Shown: piece by piece, positions 7,940-17,511 of the stretch
How the letters are laid out: each line of letters begins with the position of its first letter
Position numbering within the stretch: the first letter of the stretch is position 1
From: Sphingomonas sp. ID1715
Lineage (GTDB): Bacteria > Pseudomonadota > Alphaproteobacteria > Sphingomonadales > Sphingomonadaceae
DNA length: 42,664 nucleotides
Direction: 5' to 3'
NCBI RefSeq assembly: GCF_013044515.1
Contig: NZ_JABEPR010000010.1
Span: forward strand, 1-42,664
Made by a program: the position numbers and the translations under genes
The notes under the pieces: generated by a model
Told to the model about the DNA's origin: nothing
What the model saw: the letters and a program-made list of their open reading frames with translations, nothing else
Databases searched by the model: none

Positions 7940-8638
7940 GCTGCCTTCTCCACGCTCCAGAAGGAGATCCTGAAGGATCATGACGCGAGCGAGGACGAGA
8001 GGTTCCTGACAATCCCAACGTCGCTAAAGAGTTCACGGTGCTTCTCCTCGGAGGTTCGCAACGGCGCTGCCGACCGCGCCAGGCTGAAACAACCGCACGC
8101 GCGACGTGGAGTGTCGACCATAAGCGGATTGTGACGAAATAGGTCACTTGTATAGCAGCTGACATTGTGGCGAGGGCGAGAGAGCCTGATCGTCTTCTCA
8201 AGCGAGCGTGGGACGCGGCATGAGATCAGCTTGGAGCGCTTGCTGATCCTGGGCCTGCCACTGTGACCATGAGTAACCCCGAAGACAGATCGCCACCGAA
8301 TAGAAGGCGGGTAAGCGAAAGGGGAGGGCGTTATGGCTGTGGCATTGAAGGCTCGGTGCCTGTTGCTTCCCATCCCAGCTGTAAGCGCCTCATCTTCGCC
8401 CCTGATGGTGAATGGACCGGAACTCGAAAGCGGACCGCGCCGTCTGCGGGTAGATCAGCACGGAAATGGGAACCGCGAAACAGCAGAAAGCGGCTCTGCC
8501 GCCGCTGTGACAGGATCGTGACAGGAATGCCCCGTAAACCTCTCCTGCACACAAGCGGCGAGGCAGGATTGTCGACGCTGGTTGGGCAACGGATCGAGCC
8601 GCGCTTTCGCGCGAAGCTGGGCCAATAGGGGAGGACAT
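7940..8638. other. Long intergenic region before the second TonB receptor
   Basis: About 700 nt lie between the divergent oxidoreductase and receptor starts, and I see no convincing gene. Reading frames here lack coding character. At about 8460-8560 there are pieces loosely like a cobalamin riboswitch (AAATGGGAA, CTGCCGCCGCTGTGA, GACAGGAATGCC), but the spacing is wrong. A good ribosome site (GGGGAGGAC) precedes the receptor ATG at 8639. Promoters for both genes must be here. Confidence 0.5.
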
Positions 8639-11600
8639 ATGCGGGCGTTGCTGCTTTCAACGACAATCGTGGCGGGGCTTGCCGCGCTACCCTCTGCCGG
8701 CCTGGCGCAATCGACCCCGGTCCCCGGCGCAGATCCGGCAAGCGCCGCATCGAGCGAGCCTGCAGCGGCCGACAACGACGCACCGGACATTGTGGTCACG
8801 GGCTCCCTGATCGCGCGCCGGGACTTCCGTTCGTCGAGCCCGATTTCGACGGTCGACAGTGCGGCGTTGGCAGCGACGGGGCAACCCTCGCTGGACCGGG
8901 CGCTGGGTCAGCTGCCCCAATTCTCGGGCGCGCAGGGCGCGGCCGAAGTCGGCGACACCCAGGGAACCATCGGGTTCTCGGGCGGGCAGTCGTACAGCGA
9001 TCTGCGCGGCCTTGGGCCCAACCGGTCTCTCGTGCTCCTCGATGGCCGCCGACTGATGCCGTCCAGCCCTGACGGAGCGATCGACCTCAACACGATTCCC
9101 TCGTCGCTGATCGGCTCGGTCGAGATTATCACCGGCGGCGCCTCGGCGACCTACGGCTCCGACGCGGTCGCGGGCGTGGTCAACTTCAAGCTGCGCACCG
9201 ACCTGAGCGGATTGGAGCTGGCCGCCAAAAAGGGCATCACCGACAGGGGCGATGGCCCGACGACCAGCCTCAGCGCCGCGTTCGGCTCCAAGTTCGCCGA
9301 CGATCGCGGCAGCTTCATATTCGCGCTGGAATATGCCGACCGCGGCACCGTCGCCGGCAAGGACAGGCCGTTCTTCGCAAATATCCGCCAGCTTGCGCGG
9401 CCGCCGGAAGGCATCATCGCCGCCGGCAATTACGGCGGCGGAGCGCCCACGGTGGCGGCGGTCAACGCCGTCCTGGCCGGCTATCCGGGAACCACGCCGA
9501 TTTCCGGCTCCGGCCTCTACAACGGCGCGATCGGCGTCAATGACGATGGAACGATCTTCACCGATCTCGCCGGCAGCAATTGCGTCCAGAACTATCGCGG
9601 CCTGACAGGACGGACGCTGGGTCTAAGCATCAGCCCCAACTGCCGCCAGGTGCAGGTTGCGCTGGGCCAGTATTTCGCCGTGCTGGTCCCGCTCAAGCGC
9701 TATAACGCATTCACCCGCGTCAACTATGAGTTGAGCGACGACATCACTGCCTATGCGCAGTTCAGCTATATGAGCTCCAAGGCGCGGTCGCAGACCGGTC
9801 CGGCATCCAGCAAGCCGGCCATCCCGTTGCTGGTGCCGCAGAACAGCCCGTTCGTGACCGGGAATCCGGCGCTGCAGCAGATCCTCTCGTCGATCGCCCC
9901 GAGACCGACCGGCAACATCATCGTGACCAAGCTGCTGGACACGCTTGGCAACCGCGTCGAGCCCTTCAAGTACGACGTATGGCAGGGGCTGTTCGGCCTC
10001 AGGGGCGAGATCCCTGGCACCAGGCTGCAGTGGAACGCCTATGGCTCCTACGGGAAGTCGCGGTTCGTCAACGACATGTTCGGCGAAGGCAGCCTAACCG
10101 CCATCAACACCGTCCTGAACGGCACCGCAAATTACAGCGGGACCGCCGGCTCCTGCAAAGGCTTTGCGTGGAATCCGTTCGGCAACAACCCGCTAAGCCC
10201 GGGCTGCTTCGAATATGTGAGCCGGGTCAATCACAACACTAACGACCAATCGCAGAAGATCGTGGAAGCCACCCTGCAGGGGCCGCTATTCGCCCTTCCG
10301 GGCGGCGATCTCAGCTTCGCGCTCGGCGCGGACTATCGGGAGACGCGCTTCGACTACCGCCCGGATTCGGTCCTCAGCACCAACGACTCCATCGCCTATG
10401 GTCTCATCACTCCCGCCTCCGGCAAGCAGACCGTTCGCGAAGTTTTTGCCGAACTCCTCGTGCCGATATTGAAGGACACGCGGTTCTTCCAGGAGCTCAC
10501 TGCAGACCTTGGCTATCGTTATTCCGATTACAACCTGTTCGGCGGTCAGCACACCTACAAGGCCGACCTGAGCTGGCGGCCGTTCGATCCGGTGTTCTTC
10601 CGCGGCGGCTATTCGGTCGCGATCCGGGCGCCGAGCCTCGGCAATCTCTTCGGCCCGACTTCGGTCGCGCAGCTTCCGATCGGAACTGGGCCGAACGCGG
10701 GCGATCCGTGCGCGGTCGGCAGCATTTACCGCACCGGAGCGAACGCCGCCAAAGTGCAGGCCTTGTGCCTGGCGCAGGGAATCCCGTCGGCGATCTTCCC
10801 GACCTACACCTATGGGATTTCGACGGTTCCGGGCCAGGATGGAAGCAACCGGAACCTGACGCCGGAAAAGGCGAAGACCTACTCGTTTGGCGTGGTGCTT
10901 AGCCCCAAGTTCAACAGTTCGCTGTTCAACCGGGTCAACCTGTCGGTCGACTATTATCATATCAAGATTAGGAACGCGATCGGATCGCTGCTCCTTTCCG
11001 ATATCCTGCCGCGCTGCTTCAACTCGGACGGCGTCAGCAACCCCACTTACTCTCTCAGCAACGCCTATTGCGATCGCATCACGCGCGATCCGCTGACGGG
11101 GCAGATTTCACTTGGGCGGCAAGGCCTGTTCAACTTCGCGACCTATACTGTCGCGGGCGTCGACACGCAGTTCAGCTGGCATTTTGATCTCGACGCGATC
11201 GGCTTGCCAGGGGACGCTGGATTCCTGGAGCTGAACAGCACCGCGTCCTATACGCAAAAGTACAAGGTCGCCGGGCTGCTCGGCTCGCCGACGATCAATT
11301 ATGCAGGAAGCGCTGGCTTCGGCGGCGTCGGCGGCGGGATTTCCCACCCGAAATGGAAGGTCAACACCGGCCTGACCTACGGCAACGCCGATTTCAAGGC
11401 GACGTTGCTGTGGCGCTATGTTGACAAGATGGTTCATTCGGACAAGCTGGCCAACCCCGCATCGACCACGGCGGGCGTGCCGGCCTACAGCTACTTCGAC
11501 GCGAGTGCCGAGTTCGAGGTGAACGACCGCTTCACCTTCGGCGTTGGCGTGACCAATCTCACGGACAAGACGCCGCCTTTCATCAGCGCATCGCCGCTCA

Positions 11601-11668
11601 CGACCGATGCCGCCAACTACGACGTCATCGGAAGGACGTTCTTCGCGTCTGTGAAGGCCAAGTTCTAG
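8639..11668 (+). CDS. Large TonB-dependent receptor
   Basis: The 1009-residue outer-membrane receptor has a signal peptide (about 1-23, cleaved after GLAQ) and a TonB box DIVVTG at 50-55. The plug domain contains RGLGPNRSLVLLDGRR and VEIITGGASATYGSDAVAGVVN, the form common in long sphingomonad and Caulobacter receptors. The barrel ends in FFASVKAKF with the required C-terminal Phe. Eight cysteines in the extracellular loops suggest disulfides. GGGGAGGAC precedes ATG 8639. A methyltransferase gene follows 2 bp later, then a two-component system, a binding protein and a citrate transporter. A di- or tricarboxylate, perhaps metal-bound, is therefore the most likely ligand, by context only. Confidence 0.92.
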   Translation: MRALLLSTTIVAGLAALPSAGLAQSTPVPGADPASAASSEPAAADNDAPDIVVTGSLIARRDFRSSSPISTVDSAALAATGQPSLDRALGQLPQFSGAQGAAEVGDTQGTIGFSGGQSYSDLRGLGPNRSLVLLDGRRLMPSSPDGAIDLNTIPSSLIGSVEIITGGASATYGSDAVAGVVNFKLRTDLSGLELAAKKGITDRGDGPTTSLSAAFGSKFADDRGSFIFALEYADRGTVAGKDRPFFANIRQLARPPEGIIAAGNYGGGAPTVAAVNAVLAGYPGTTPISGSGLYNGAIGVNDDGTIFTDLAGSNCVQNYRGLTGRTLGLSISPNCRQVQVALGQYFAVLVPLKRYNAFTRVNYELSDDITAYAQFSYMSSKARSQTGPASSKPAIPLLVPQNSPFVTGNPALQQILSSIAPRPTGNIIVTKLLDTLGNRVEPFKYDVWQGLFGLRGEIPGTRLQWNAYGSYGKSRFVNDMFGEGSLTAINTVLNGTANYSGTAGSCKGFAWNPFGNNPLSPGCFEYVSRVNHNTNDQSQKIVEATLQGPLFALPGGDLSFALGADYRETRFDYRPDSVLSTNDSIAYGLITPASGKQTVREVFAELLVPILKDTRFFQELTADLGYRYSDYNLFGGQHTYKADLSWRPFDPVFFRGGYSVAIRAPSLGNLFGPTSVAQLPIGTGPNAGDPCAVGSIYRTGANAAKVQALCLAQGIPSAIFPTYTYGISTVPGQDGSNRNLTPEKAKTYSFGVVLSPKFNSSLFNRVNLSVDYYHIKIRNAIGSLLLSDILPRCFNSDGVSNPTYSLSNAYCDRITRDPLTGQISLGRQGLFNFATYTVAGVDTQFSWHFDLDAIGLPGDAGFLELNSTASYTQKYKVAGLLGSPTINYAGSAGFGGVGGGISHPKWKVNTGLTYGNADFKATLLWRYVDKMVHSDKLANPASTTAGVPAYSYFDASAEFEVNDRFTFGVGVTNLTDKTPPFISASPLTTDAANYDVIGRTFFASVKAKF

Positions 11669-11670
11669 GA

Positions 11671-12492
11671 ATGGTGGCGCAGGCAAATCCCGTCACACAC
11701 CTTTCTCGCCAGGCGGGGCAGCTTAGCTTCGGCACTGACGCGGCCGGCTATCATGCCGGCCGCATCGGCTACCCCGAGGAGCTTTTCGACGCGATCTTTG
11801 CGCGCGTCGGCCCCGGGCCGCGAATCCTCGAGATCGGCCCTGGCACGGGTCTTTCGACACGTTCGTTGCTGGCGCGCGAGCCCTCGGAATTGGTGGCAGT
11901 CGAATCCGATCCGGCGCTTGTCGACTATCTTCGTCGCGAGATTAGCGATCCGCGACTGACCGTCGTGAACGCCCCGTTTCCCGATGGGCAGGTGGACGGG
12001 GTCTTCGATCTCGTCGTCTGCGCTGCCGCATTCCACTGGCTGGACCCGCAGCCGGCGCTCGCCCGGATTCATCAGCTCCTGCGGCCAGGAGGCATTTGGG
12101 CGATGTGGTGGAATGCTTATCGCAATCCGACATATGGTGACCCGTTGGCGCAGGCGATCACCGCAATGTTGGGTGACGTGGCACTCCCCCCTTCAGAGGG
12201 CCGGGATGGTCATTATTCGCTCGATGCGGCCCTGCATACCGAGGCACTCACTTCGGCGGGCTTCCTCGATGTCCAGCATCAGCATTATCGGCTGGACAGG
12301 ACTCTCACCGCAGCCGAGGCCCGTGCCTTGTATGCGAGCTATTCCTACGTTCGCGCGCTGCCGGAGCGGCGGCGCGGCGAGTTGCTGGACGCGATCTCGA
12401 ACCTGGTCGATAGGGAGTTCGGGGGCAGGGCGCCCAATGTGGTGATCACTACCGCCTATTCGGCTTTGAGAGGTGCGACGCTCCCCACCTGA
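11671..12492 (+). CDS. Class I SAM-dependent methyltransferase
   Basis: A 273-residue protein with the SAM-binding motif I (ILEIGPGTGLSTRSL, about residues 51-65), an acidic residue ending strand 2 (VAVESDP), and the motif FDLVVCAAAFHWLDP. The latter, with HW after the DLV strand, is typical of the UbiE/Methyltransf_11 group. A C-terminal lid domain follows. It begins 2 bp after the receptor stop, so it is co-transcribed. Methyltransferases of this type sit beside TonB receptors in several alphaproteobacteria; the substrate is unknown. Confidence 0.88.
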   Translation: MVAQANPVTHLSRQAGQLSFGTDAAGYHAGRIGYPEELFDAIFARVGPGPRILEIGPGTGLSTRSLLAREPSELVAVESDPALVDYLRREISDPRLTVVNAPFPDGQVDGVFDLVVCAAAFHWLDPQPALARIHQLLRPGGIWAMWWNAYRNPTYGDPLAQAITAMLGDVALPPSEGRDGHYSLDAALHTEALTSAGFLDVQHQHYRLDRTLTAAEARALYASYSYVRALPERRRGELLDAISNLVDREFGGRAPNVVITTAYSALRGATLPT

Positions 12493-12552
12493 ATGCGTAG
12501 CGAACAGACAGAACGCCTTTTACGCGCAGGGGGTTAGGCGGAAGACTAGGCC

Positions 12553-13221
12553 ATGCGAATATTGGTCGTAGAGGATGATGACGATCTCGGCGACGCGCTG
12601 CTGCGCCAGCTTCGGTCGGACGGCCATGCCGTCGATTGGCTACGAGACGGCGAAAGTGCCGATGACGTGCTTCGCTACCAGGACTATGAGCTGGTCGTTC
12701 TCGATATCGGATTGCCCGGAATGAGTGGATCCGATTTGCTCCAGCTGATGCGCGCCCGCGGGACCCGCACTCCAGTGCTCATGCTGACGGCGCGATCCAA
12801 TATCGAGGATCGGGTCAGCGCGCTGGACATCGGGGCCGATGACTATTTGGCCAAGCCGTTCGACTTTCGAGAGCTATACGCGCGATGCCGTGCGCTGATG
12901 CGCCGCTCGCAAGGCATCGCGACGGGCACAACGACAGTCGGCCGCCTGATCTTCGATCGCAGCGCGAAAGCGGCGCGGATCGGGGACATGCAGCTGTCGC
13001 TCCCGAACCGGGAATTCAGGCTGCTGGAGATTTTCATCGGTAATATCGGGCGAGCGCTCAGCAAGGACCAGATCGCGGCGCAGCTGTTCGACTTCGATGA
13101 CGAAGCCGGCGATAATGCGATCGAGCTCTATGTCGGCCGGCTGCGGCGGAAACTGGGCGACGCACTGACCATCCGAACCGTACGCGGCGCAGGCTACATC
13201 GCCGAGGAAGCCGAGTGCTGA
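12553..13221 (+). CDS. OmpR-family response regulator (TctD/QseB-like)
   Basis: A 222-residue regulator with an N-terminal receiver (acidic cluster EDDDD at 7-11, phosphoacceptor Asp51 in VVLDIGLPG, Lys in the DDYLAKPFDF motif). The C-terminal winged-helix DNA-binding domain has LPNREFRLLEI and AIELYVGRLRRKLG. Both architecture and length are standard. Its stop overlaps the start of the kinase gene, a typical coupled regulator-kinase pair. It resembles TctD, which controls tricarboxylate uptake, and would be expected to regulate the receptor and transporter around it. Confidence 0.92.
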   Translation: MRILVVEDDDDLGDALLRQLRSDGHAVDWLRDGESADDVLRYQDYELVVLDIGLPGMSGSDLLQLMRARGTRTPVLMLTARSNIEDRVSALDIGADDYLAKPFDFRELYARCRALMRRSQGIATGTTTVGRLIFDRSAKAARIGDMQLSLPNREFRLLEIFIGNIGRALSKDQIAAQLFDFDDEAGDNAIELYVGRLRRKLGDALTIRTVRGAGYIAEEAEC

Positions 13222-14597
13222 GACGCCGCCCGCTTTCGCTGCGGGCAAGGTTGGCGACGATCATGGCGACCCTGTTCGTGCTCGGCATGATCGCGCTCTA
13301 TCTGGTGGCGCAGGGCTATGGCCGATCGGCGGCCGACCGGTCGTTCGATAGGCTGCTTGCCGGATCGGCGATCTCGATCATCGAAACCGTCTCCATCGTC
13401 GACGATCACATCCAGGTCGATGTCCCCTATGCCGCGCTCGACATGCTTTCGGCGGCGCCCGACGATCGGGTGTTCTACCGGGTCATCGGACCGGGGAATC
13501 GCACGGTAACCGGCTATCCGGACCTGCCCGCGCCGTCCGCTCCTACCTTTGCCCCGCCGGCCGCCGACGCGATCCGCTTTTTCGACGAACGATATCGCGG
13601 CGAGCAGGTGCGATTCGCAATCGTAGGGCGTGAGATCGCCGTCAGCGGCAACCCGGGTTGGGTCTGGGTCCAGGTTGGACAGACGCGGCTGGCCCGCGAA
13701 GCCGTGGCGCGCGAGACGGTGATCGGCGCGCTCGCGCCAATCGCGGCGATGACGCTGCTCGCGCTCGCCGCGGTGTGGTTCGGCATCGGCGGCGCACTGC
13801 GCCCGCTGCGACGCGTGGGCGACGAGCTTTCAGCCCGCGCCCCAGCCGACCTCCGCCCGATCGATGCCCCGGTTCCCGCCGAATTGCAGCCGCTGGTCGA
13901 TGCGATCAACGAGTTCATGCGCCGCCTCGCCGACAGCATCGATACGCTCAAGAATTTCATCGCCGATGCTTCGCATCAGATGCGGACGCCGCTCGCCGCC
14001 CTTCTCGCGCAAACCCAGGCCGCGCAGGACGACAAACCGCGCGAGTTGCGGAGGAGTCTGCAGGCAATCGAGCGCAACGGGTCTAAGCTCGCCCATCTTC
14101 TCAACCAGCTCCTTTCGGACGCGACGGTGGCGCATCGGGCCGACGTGCGCTGCTTCGATCCGATGGATATTCGGGACATTCTCCAGGAAGCAATCCGCGA
14201 GACAGCCGGCGTGTCGGAAGGCAGCGACGTCCGGCTTCGCACGCGCCTCACCGTGGCGCCGGCTAATGGCGACCGGCTCGTGCTCGTTGAAGCATTCAAA
14301 AATCTCATTCACAACGCAATGCGTCATGGCGCCAACCAGGAAGCTCCTATCGAAATTGAGCTGACTGGGGACGACTCGGGCTATGTCGTACAGATTTCCG
14401 ATCGGGGTCCCGGCATTCCGGCAGCCGAACGCGAACGCGTGTTCGAGCGCTTTGTGCGTATAGGCCCGGACACGCCAGGCGCCGGGATCGGCCTTGCGAT
14501 CGTGCGACGCGCGGTCGAAAGCCATGGCGGCACCGTTACCCTCATCGATCGGCACGGCGGGGGATTGACCGTGGTCGTTCGGATTCCGCTCCTGTGA
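13215..14597 (+). CDS. Sensor histidine kinase, TctE-like
   Basis: A 460-residue membrane kinase starting at GTG 13215, which overlaps the regulator stop by 7 nt and has GAGGAAG upstream. The N-terminal helix (about 12-35) leads into a periplasmic region of the 2CSK_N type found in TctE (SFDRLLAGSAISI, PYAALDML, DRVFYRV). A second membrane helix lies near 175-195. HAMP-like sequence precedes the H-box (FIADASHQMRTPLAALL), the N-box (LIHNAMRHGA), and the ATP-lid motifs DRGPGIP and GAGIGLAIVRR. It probably senses a carboxylate or the bound form of the adjacent binding protein, and phosphorylates the upstream regulator. Confidence 0.92.
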   Translation: MLRRRPLSLRARLATIMATLFVLGMIALYLVAQGYGRSAADRSFDRLLAGSAISIIETVSIVDDHIQVDVPYAALDMLSAAPDDRVFYRVIGPGNRTVTGYPDLPAPSAPTFAPPAADAIRFFDERYRGEQVRFAIVGREIAVSGNPGWVWVQVGQTRLAREAVARETVIGALAPIAAMTLLALAAVWFGIGGALRPLRRVGDELSARAPADLRPIDAPVPAELQPLVDAINEFMRRLADSIDTLKNFIADASHQMRTPLAALLAQTQAAQDDKPRELRRSLQAIERNGSKLAHLLNQLLSDATVAHRADVRCFDPMDIRDILQEAIRETAGVSEGSDVRLRTRLTVAPANGDRLVLVEAFKNLIHNAMRHGANQEAPIEIELTGDDSGYVVQISDRGPGIPAAERERVFERFVRIGPDTPGAGIGLAIVRRAVESHGGTVTLIDRHGGGLTVVVRIPLL

Positions 14598-15673
14598 TGC
14601 GCTGGCTGTTCCTGGTGGCGCTCGCGCTAGGCATCGGAGCGTGTCAGCGCGTCGACGAGGGACTGGCGGCCAGCGAATCGAGCCGGCTCGTGATCTACAG
14701 CACGACGGACACGCAGATATTTCGGCCCGTGATCGAGGATTTCCGGAGGCTCTATCCGCACGTCGATGTGCGCTACGTGGAGCTGGAGGCCGCGGCGCTG
14801 AACGACCGCTATCTCGACGAGACGGCGAGGCGGCGCCCGGTCGCCGATCTGCTGCTCAGTTCGGCGATGGACCTTCAAGTCAAGCTGGTCAACGACGGCT
14901 ACGGTGCGCCGCACCTGTCCCAAAACGCCGCGAAGCTGCCGGGTTGGGCGCGCTGGCGCAACGAGGCGTTCGGGATCACCTTCGAGCCGGCCGTGATGGT
15001 CTACAACACGCGCCTGCTTGCCGGCCACGCGATACCCAAGTCGCGCCCCGACCTGCTCCGCGACCTGCGCCGTGATCCGACGTTCTGGCGCGGGCGGATC
15101 GGCACCTATGACGTGGCAAGGAGCAGCGTCGGTTATCTCCTCGTGTCCCAGGACGCACGCCAGAGCAGCGACTTTGGCGCGTTGCTTGAAGCGTTCGGCG
15201 CAAGCGGCGCGCGTACCTCGACCAGCACGGCCGCGCTCCTCGACGCGATCCAGGCGGGGCGGCTCGCGCTTGGCTATAACCTGCTTGGGTCTTACGCCCG
15301 CGCACGCGTGGACCGTGGCGCGCCGCTGACGATCGTCTATCCGGCCGACTACACGCTCGCGGTGTCGCGCACGGCGGTGCTGCCGCGCAATGCGCCGCAT
15401 CGTGCTGCGGCGCACGCCTTTCTCGAATATCTGCTGTCGCTCCGAGGGCAGAGAGTGCTCGCGAGGCTCAGCCGCCTGAGTGCCTCGCGTCCCGAAGTCG
15501 TCGGGCCTTACAGCCAGCTCGGGATCGCGGAGAGTCAGATCGGCCCATTGCGCCCGATCCCGCTCGGGCCGGGGCTGCTTGCCTATCTCGATCAGCAGAA
15601 GCGGCAGCGCCTGATCGGCAGCTGGGAACGCGCGCTCGGATCATCGCACAAGGCGGCGTTGACAGCCGAATGA
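14597..15673 (+). CDS. Periplasmic substrate-binding lipoprotein (ABC type, orphan)
   Basis: A 358-residue type II binding protein. The N-terminus has a lipoprotein signal with lipobox LGIGAC (Cys at about 15). The mature part resembles ferric or small-anion binding proteins: LVIYSTTDTQIFRPVIEDF, ADLLLSSAMDLQ, FEPAVMVYNTRLL, and GRIGTYDV. ATG 14597 forms a TGATG overlap with the kinase stop; a GTG one codon earlier is possible. No ABC permease or ATPase follows. Coupling to a kinase gene suggests that it presents ligand to the sensor, as in three-component tricarboxylate systems, or feeds the CitMHS transporter. This role is inference. Confidence 0.85.
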   Translation: MRWLFLVALALGIGACQRVDEGLAASESSRLVIYSTTDTQIFRPVIEDFRRLYPHVDVRYVELEAAALNDRYLDETARRRPVADLLLSSAMDLQVKLVNDGYGAPHLSQNAAKLPGWARWRNEAFGITFEPAVMVYNTRLLAGHAIPKSRPDLLRDLRRDPTFWRGRIGTYDVARSSVGYLLVSQDARQSSDFGALLEAFGASGARTSTSTAALLDAIQAGRLALGYNLLGSYARARVDRGAPLTIVYPADYTLAVSRTAVLPRNAPHRAAAHAFLEYLLSLRGQRVLARLSRLSASRPEVVGPYSQLGIAESQIGPLRPIPLGPGLLAYLDQQKRQRLIGSWERALGSSHKAALTAE

Positions 15674-15754
15674 CAGCTACGCGGCGCTACGAAAGATGCG
15701 CGGGCGGCCGCAAGTACGCAGCCATCGACAAGCGTTAGCGGGGTATTCGAGGAC

Positions 15755-17170
15755 GTGCTGACAATTCTCGGCTTCGGCATGGTCATCACGTTCATGGTGC
15801 TGATCATGACACGACGTCTGTCACCCATGGTGGCGCTGATCGCCGTGCCGATCCTGTTCGCTGTCGTAGGCGGCTTCGGCGGCCACGCGGTGGGGGTGAT
15901 GATGCTCGACGGCATCAAGACGCTTGCTCCGACCGGCGTCATGCTGATGTTCGCGATCCTCTATTTCGCAGTGATGATCGACGCAGGGCTGTTCGATCCG
16001 ATCGTCCGACGCATTCTGAGGCTGGTTGGCGGCGATCCGCTGAAAGTGCTGGTCGGCACCGCGATCCTGGCGGCGACGGTATCGCTCGATGGCGATGGCT
16101 CAACGACCTACATGATCACGATCGCCTCGATGCTGCCGCTCTACCGGCGGCTGGGCATGAACCCGCTCAGCCTGACCTGTGTGGCGATGCTGGCGAGCGG
16201 CGTCATGAACCTCACGCCGTGGGGCGGACCGCTGGCGCGCGCCGCAAGTGCGCTCCACGTCGATCCCGCCGATGTTTTTCTGCACATGCTCCCCGCAATG
16301 GCGGTCGGCGTGGCCGGGGTTGTCGGCCTGGCCTATGTTCTTGGTCGGGCGGAGCGTCGCCGCCTTGGCGTGCTTCGTCTCTCTGACACGCCGGCCGCAG
16401 CTTTGGCCAAGAGTGAACACGCGCCAGCCATGGGTTCGTCGACGCAGGGCGGGAGCGATTGCACTTGCCGCCCTGTAGGTGAGGATTTTTCCGGTGATTC
16501 CGCGATCGACGACGCCGCACTGTTGCCGACGGACCCGGCGCTGCGCCGCCCACGGCTACTGTTGTTCAACGCCGGGCTGACCGCGGCGCTCATGGCGGCG
16601 CTCGTCCTGCAGTTCCTGCCGATGCCGATCCTGTTCATGGTTGGCCTGGCTGTCGCGCTGGTGGTGAATTACCCCAAGGTCGACGATCAGCGGGAACGGC
16701 TCGCCGAGCATGCGAAGAACGTCATTGCCGTTGTCGCGTTGATCTTCGCGGCCGGCATCTTCACAGGAATCCTGTCGGGCACCGGCATGGTCGGTGCCAT
16801 GTCAAAGAGCTTCCTCGCGCTCATTCCCGACGCGTGGGGCCCGCACCTCGCCGGCATTACCGCGATCGCCAGCATGCCGTTCACCTTTTTCATATCCAAC
16901 GACGCGTTCTATTATGGCGTGCTTCCGATCGTGACCGAGGCAGCCAACAGCTACGGCATCAGCGACGCCGAAATGGCGCGCGCTTCGCTGCTCGGCCAGC
17001 CCGTGCATCTGTTGAGCCCGCTGGTCCCCTCAACGTACTTGTTGGTCGGACTGGCAGGCGTCGATTTCGGGGATCACCAGCGCTTCGCGCTCAAATGGGC
17101 GGTTGCGATCTGCGTGTTGATGACGGTGGCAGCATTGGCGACAGGCGCTTTTCCTGCAGTCGCCTCGTGA
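15755..17170 (+). CDS. CitMHS-family citrate transporter
   Basis: A 471-residue inner-membrane protein with about 12 hydrophobic segments. It matches the CitM/CitH family from its first residues (MLTILGFGMVITFMVLIMTRRLS) and carries SLDGDGSTTYMI and NLTPWGGPLARAAS, both signatures of this family, which carries citrate complexed to divalent metal. GTG 15755 fits the family start. A poorly conserved cytoplasmic loop at about residues 205-255 separates the two halves. It lies 81 bp after the binding protein on the same strand, and completes an uptake route from outer membrane to cytoplasm. The exact citrate-metal complex cannot be inferred. Confidence 0.92.
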   Translation: MLTILGFGMVITFMVLIMTRRLSPMVALIAVPILFAVVGGFGGHAVGVMMLDGIKTLAPTGVMLMFAILYFAVMIDAGLFDPIVRRILRLVGGDPLKVLVGTAILAATVSLDGDGSTTYMITIASMLPLYRRLGMNPLSLTCVAMLASGVMNLTPWGGPLARAASALHVDPADVFLHMLPAMAVGVAGVVGLAYVLGRAERRRLGVLRLSDTPAAALAKSEHAPAMGSSTQGGSDCTCRPVGEDFSGDSAIDDAALLPTDPALRRPRLLLFNAGLTAALMAALVLQFLPMPILFMVGLAVALVVNYPKVDDQRERLAEHAKNVIAVVALIFAAGIFTGILSGTGMVGAMSKSFLALIPDAWGPHLAGITAIASMPFTFFISNDAFYYGVLPIVTEAANSYGISDAEMARASLLGQPVHLLSPLVPSTYLLVGLAGVDFGDHQRFALKWAVAICVLMTVAALATGAFPAVAS

Positions 17171-17511
17171 CGCATCCGCTGGCCCTGAGTCATGTAGCGA
17201 GATCAAAGCGAGCCTCTTTGCTGGTCCCGGAACAGCCGCCACCCCACACCAATATGGCTGGCGACCACGAGCAGGCGGCTGCTACGCCAAGCGTCGCGCT
17301 GCGTCCGCTCGGGGATTCAAGCGTTGGCCATCGCGGCCGAGCGGCCGCCAGGCTTGCAGCACCTAGCTGACACCCCAGCCGGCCAGCCCAAGCGAAATGA
17401 GTTGCCCTGCCTCTCGCCTGGTCAGCTTGTCCGAAGTCATAACCCAATCTCAGCAAAGCAACATCGAATAAGCGACCGTCTTGGCTGGTGGAGGCAGCGT
17501 CTTCCCATCGT
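17171..17511. other. Intergenic region with a possible short remnant gene
   Basis: This lies between the convergent CitMHS and TauE genes. On the minus strand, ATG 17440 opens a 25-residue frame (MTSDKLTRREAGQLISLGLA...) that stops at 17363. Downstream, in another frame, lies LLVVASHIGVGWRLFRDQQ. Together these look like a decayed small membrane protein. I see no intact gene and no strong terminator. Confidence 0.4.

Noticed and set aside
8263-8628. 121-codon gene in the receptor leader
   Set aside because: It has no ribosome site, its amino-acid use is atypical, and it ends just before the receptor's own start signals.
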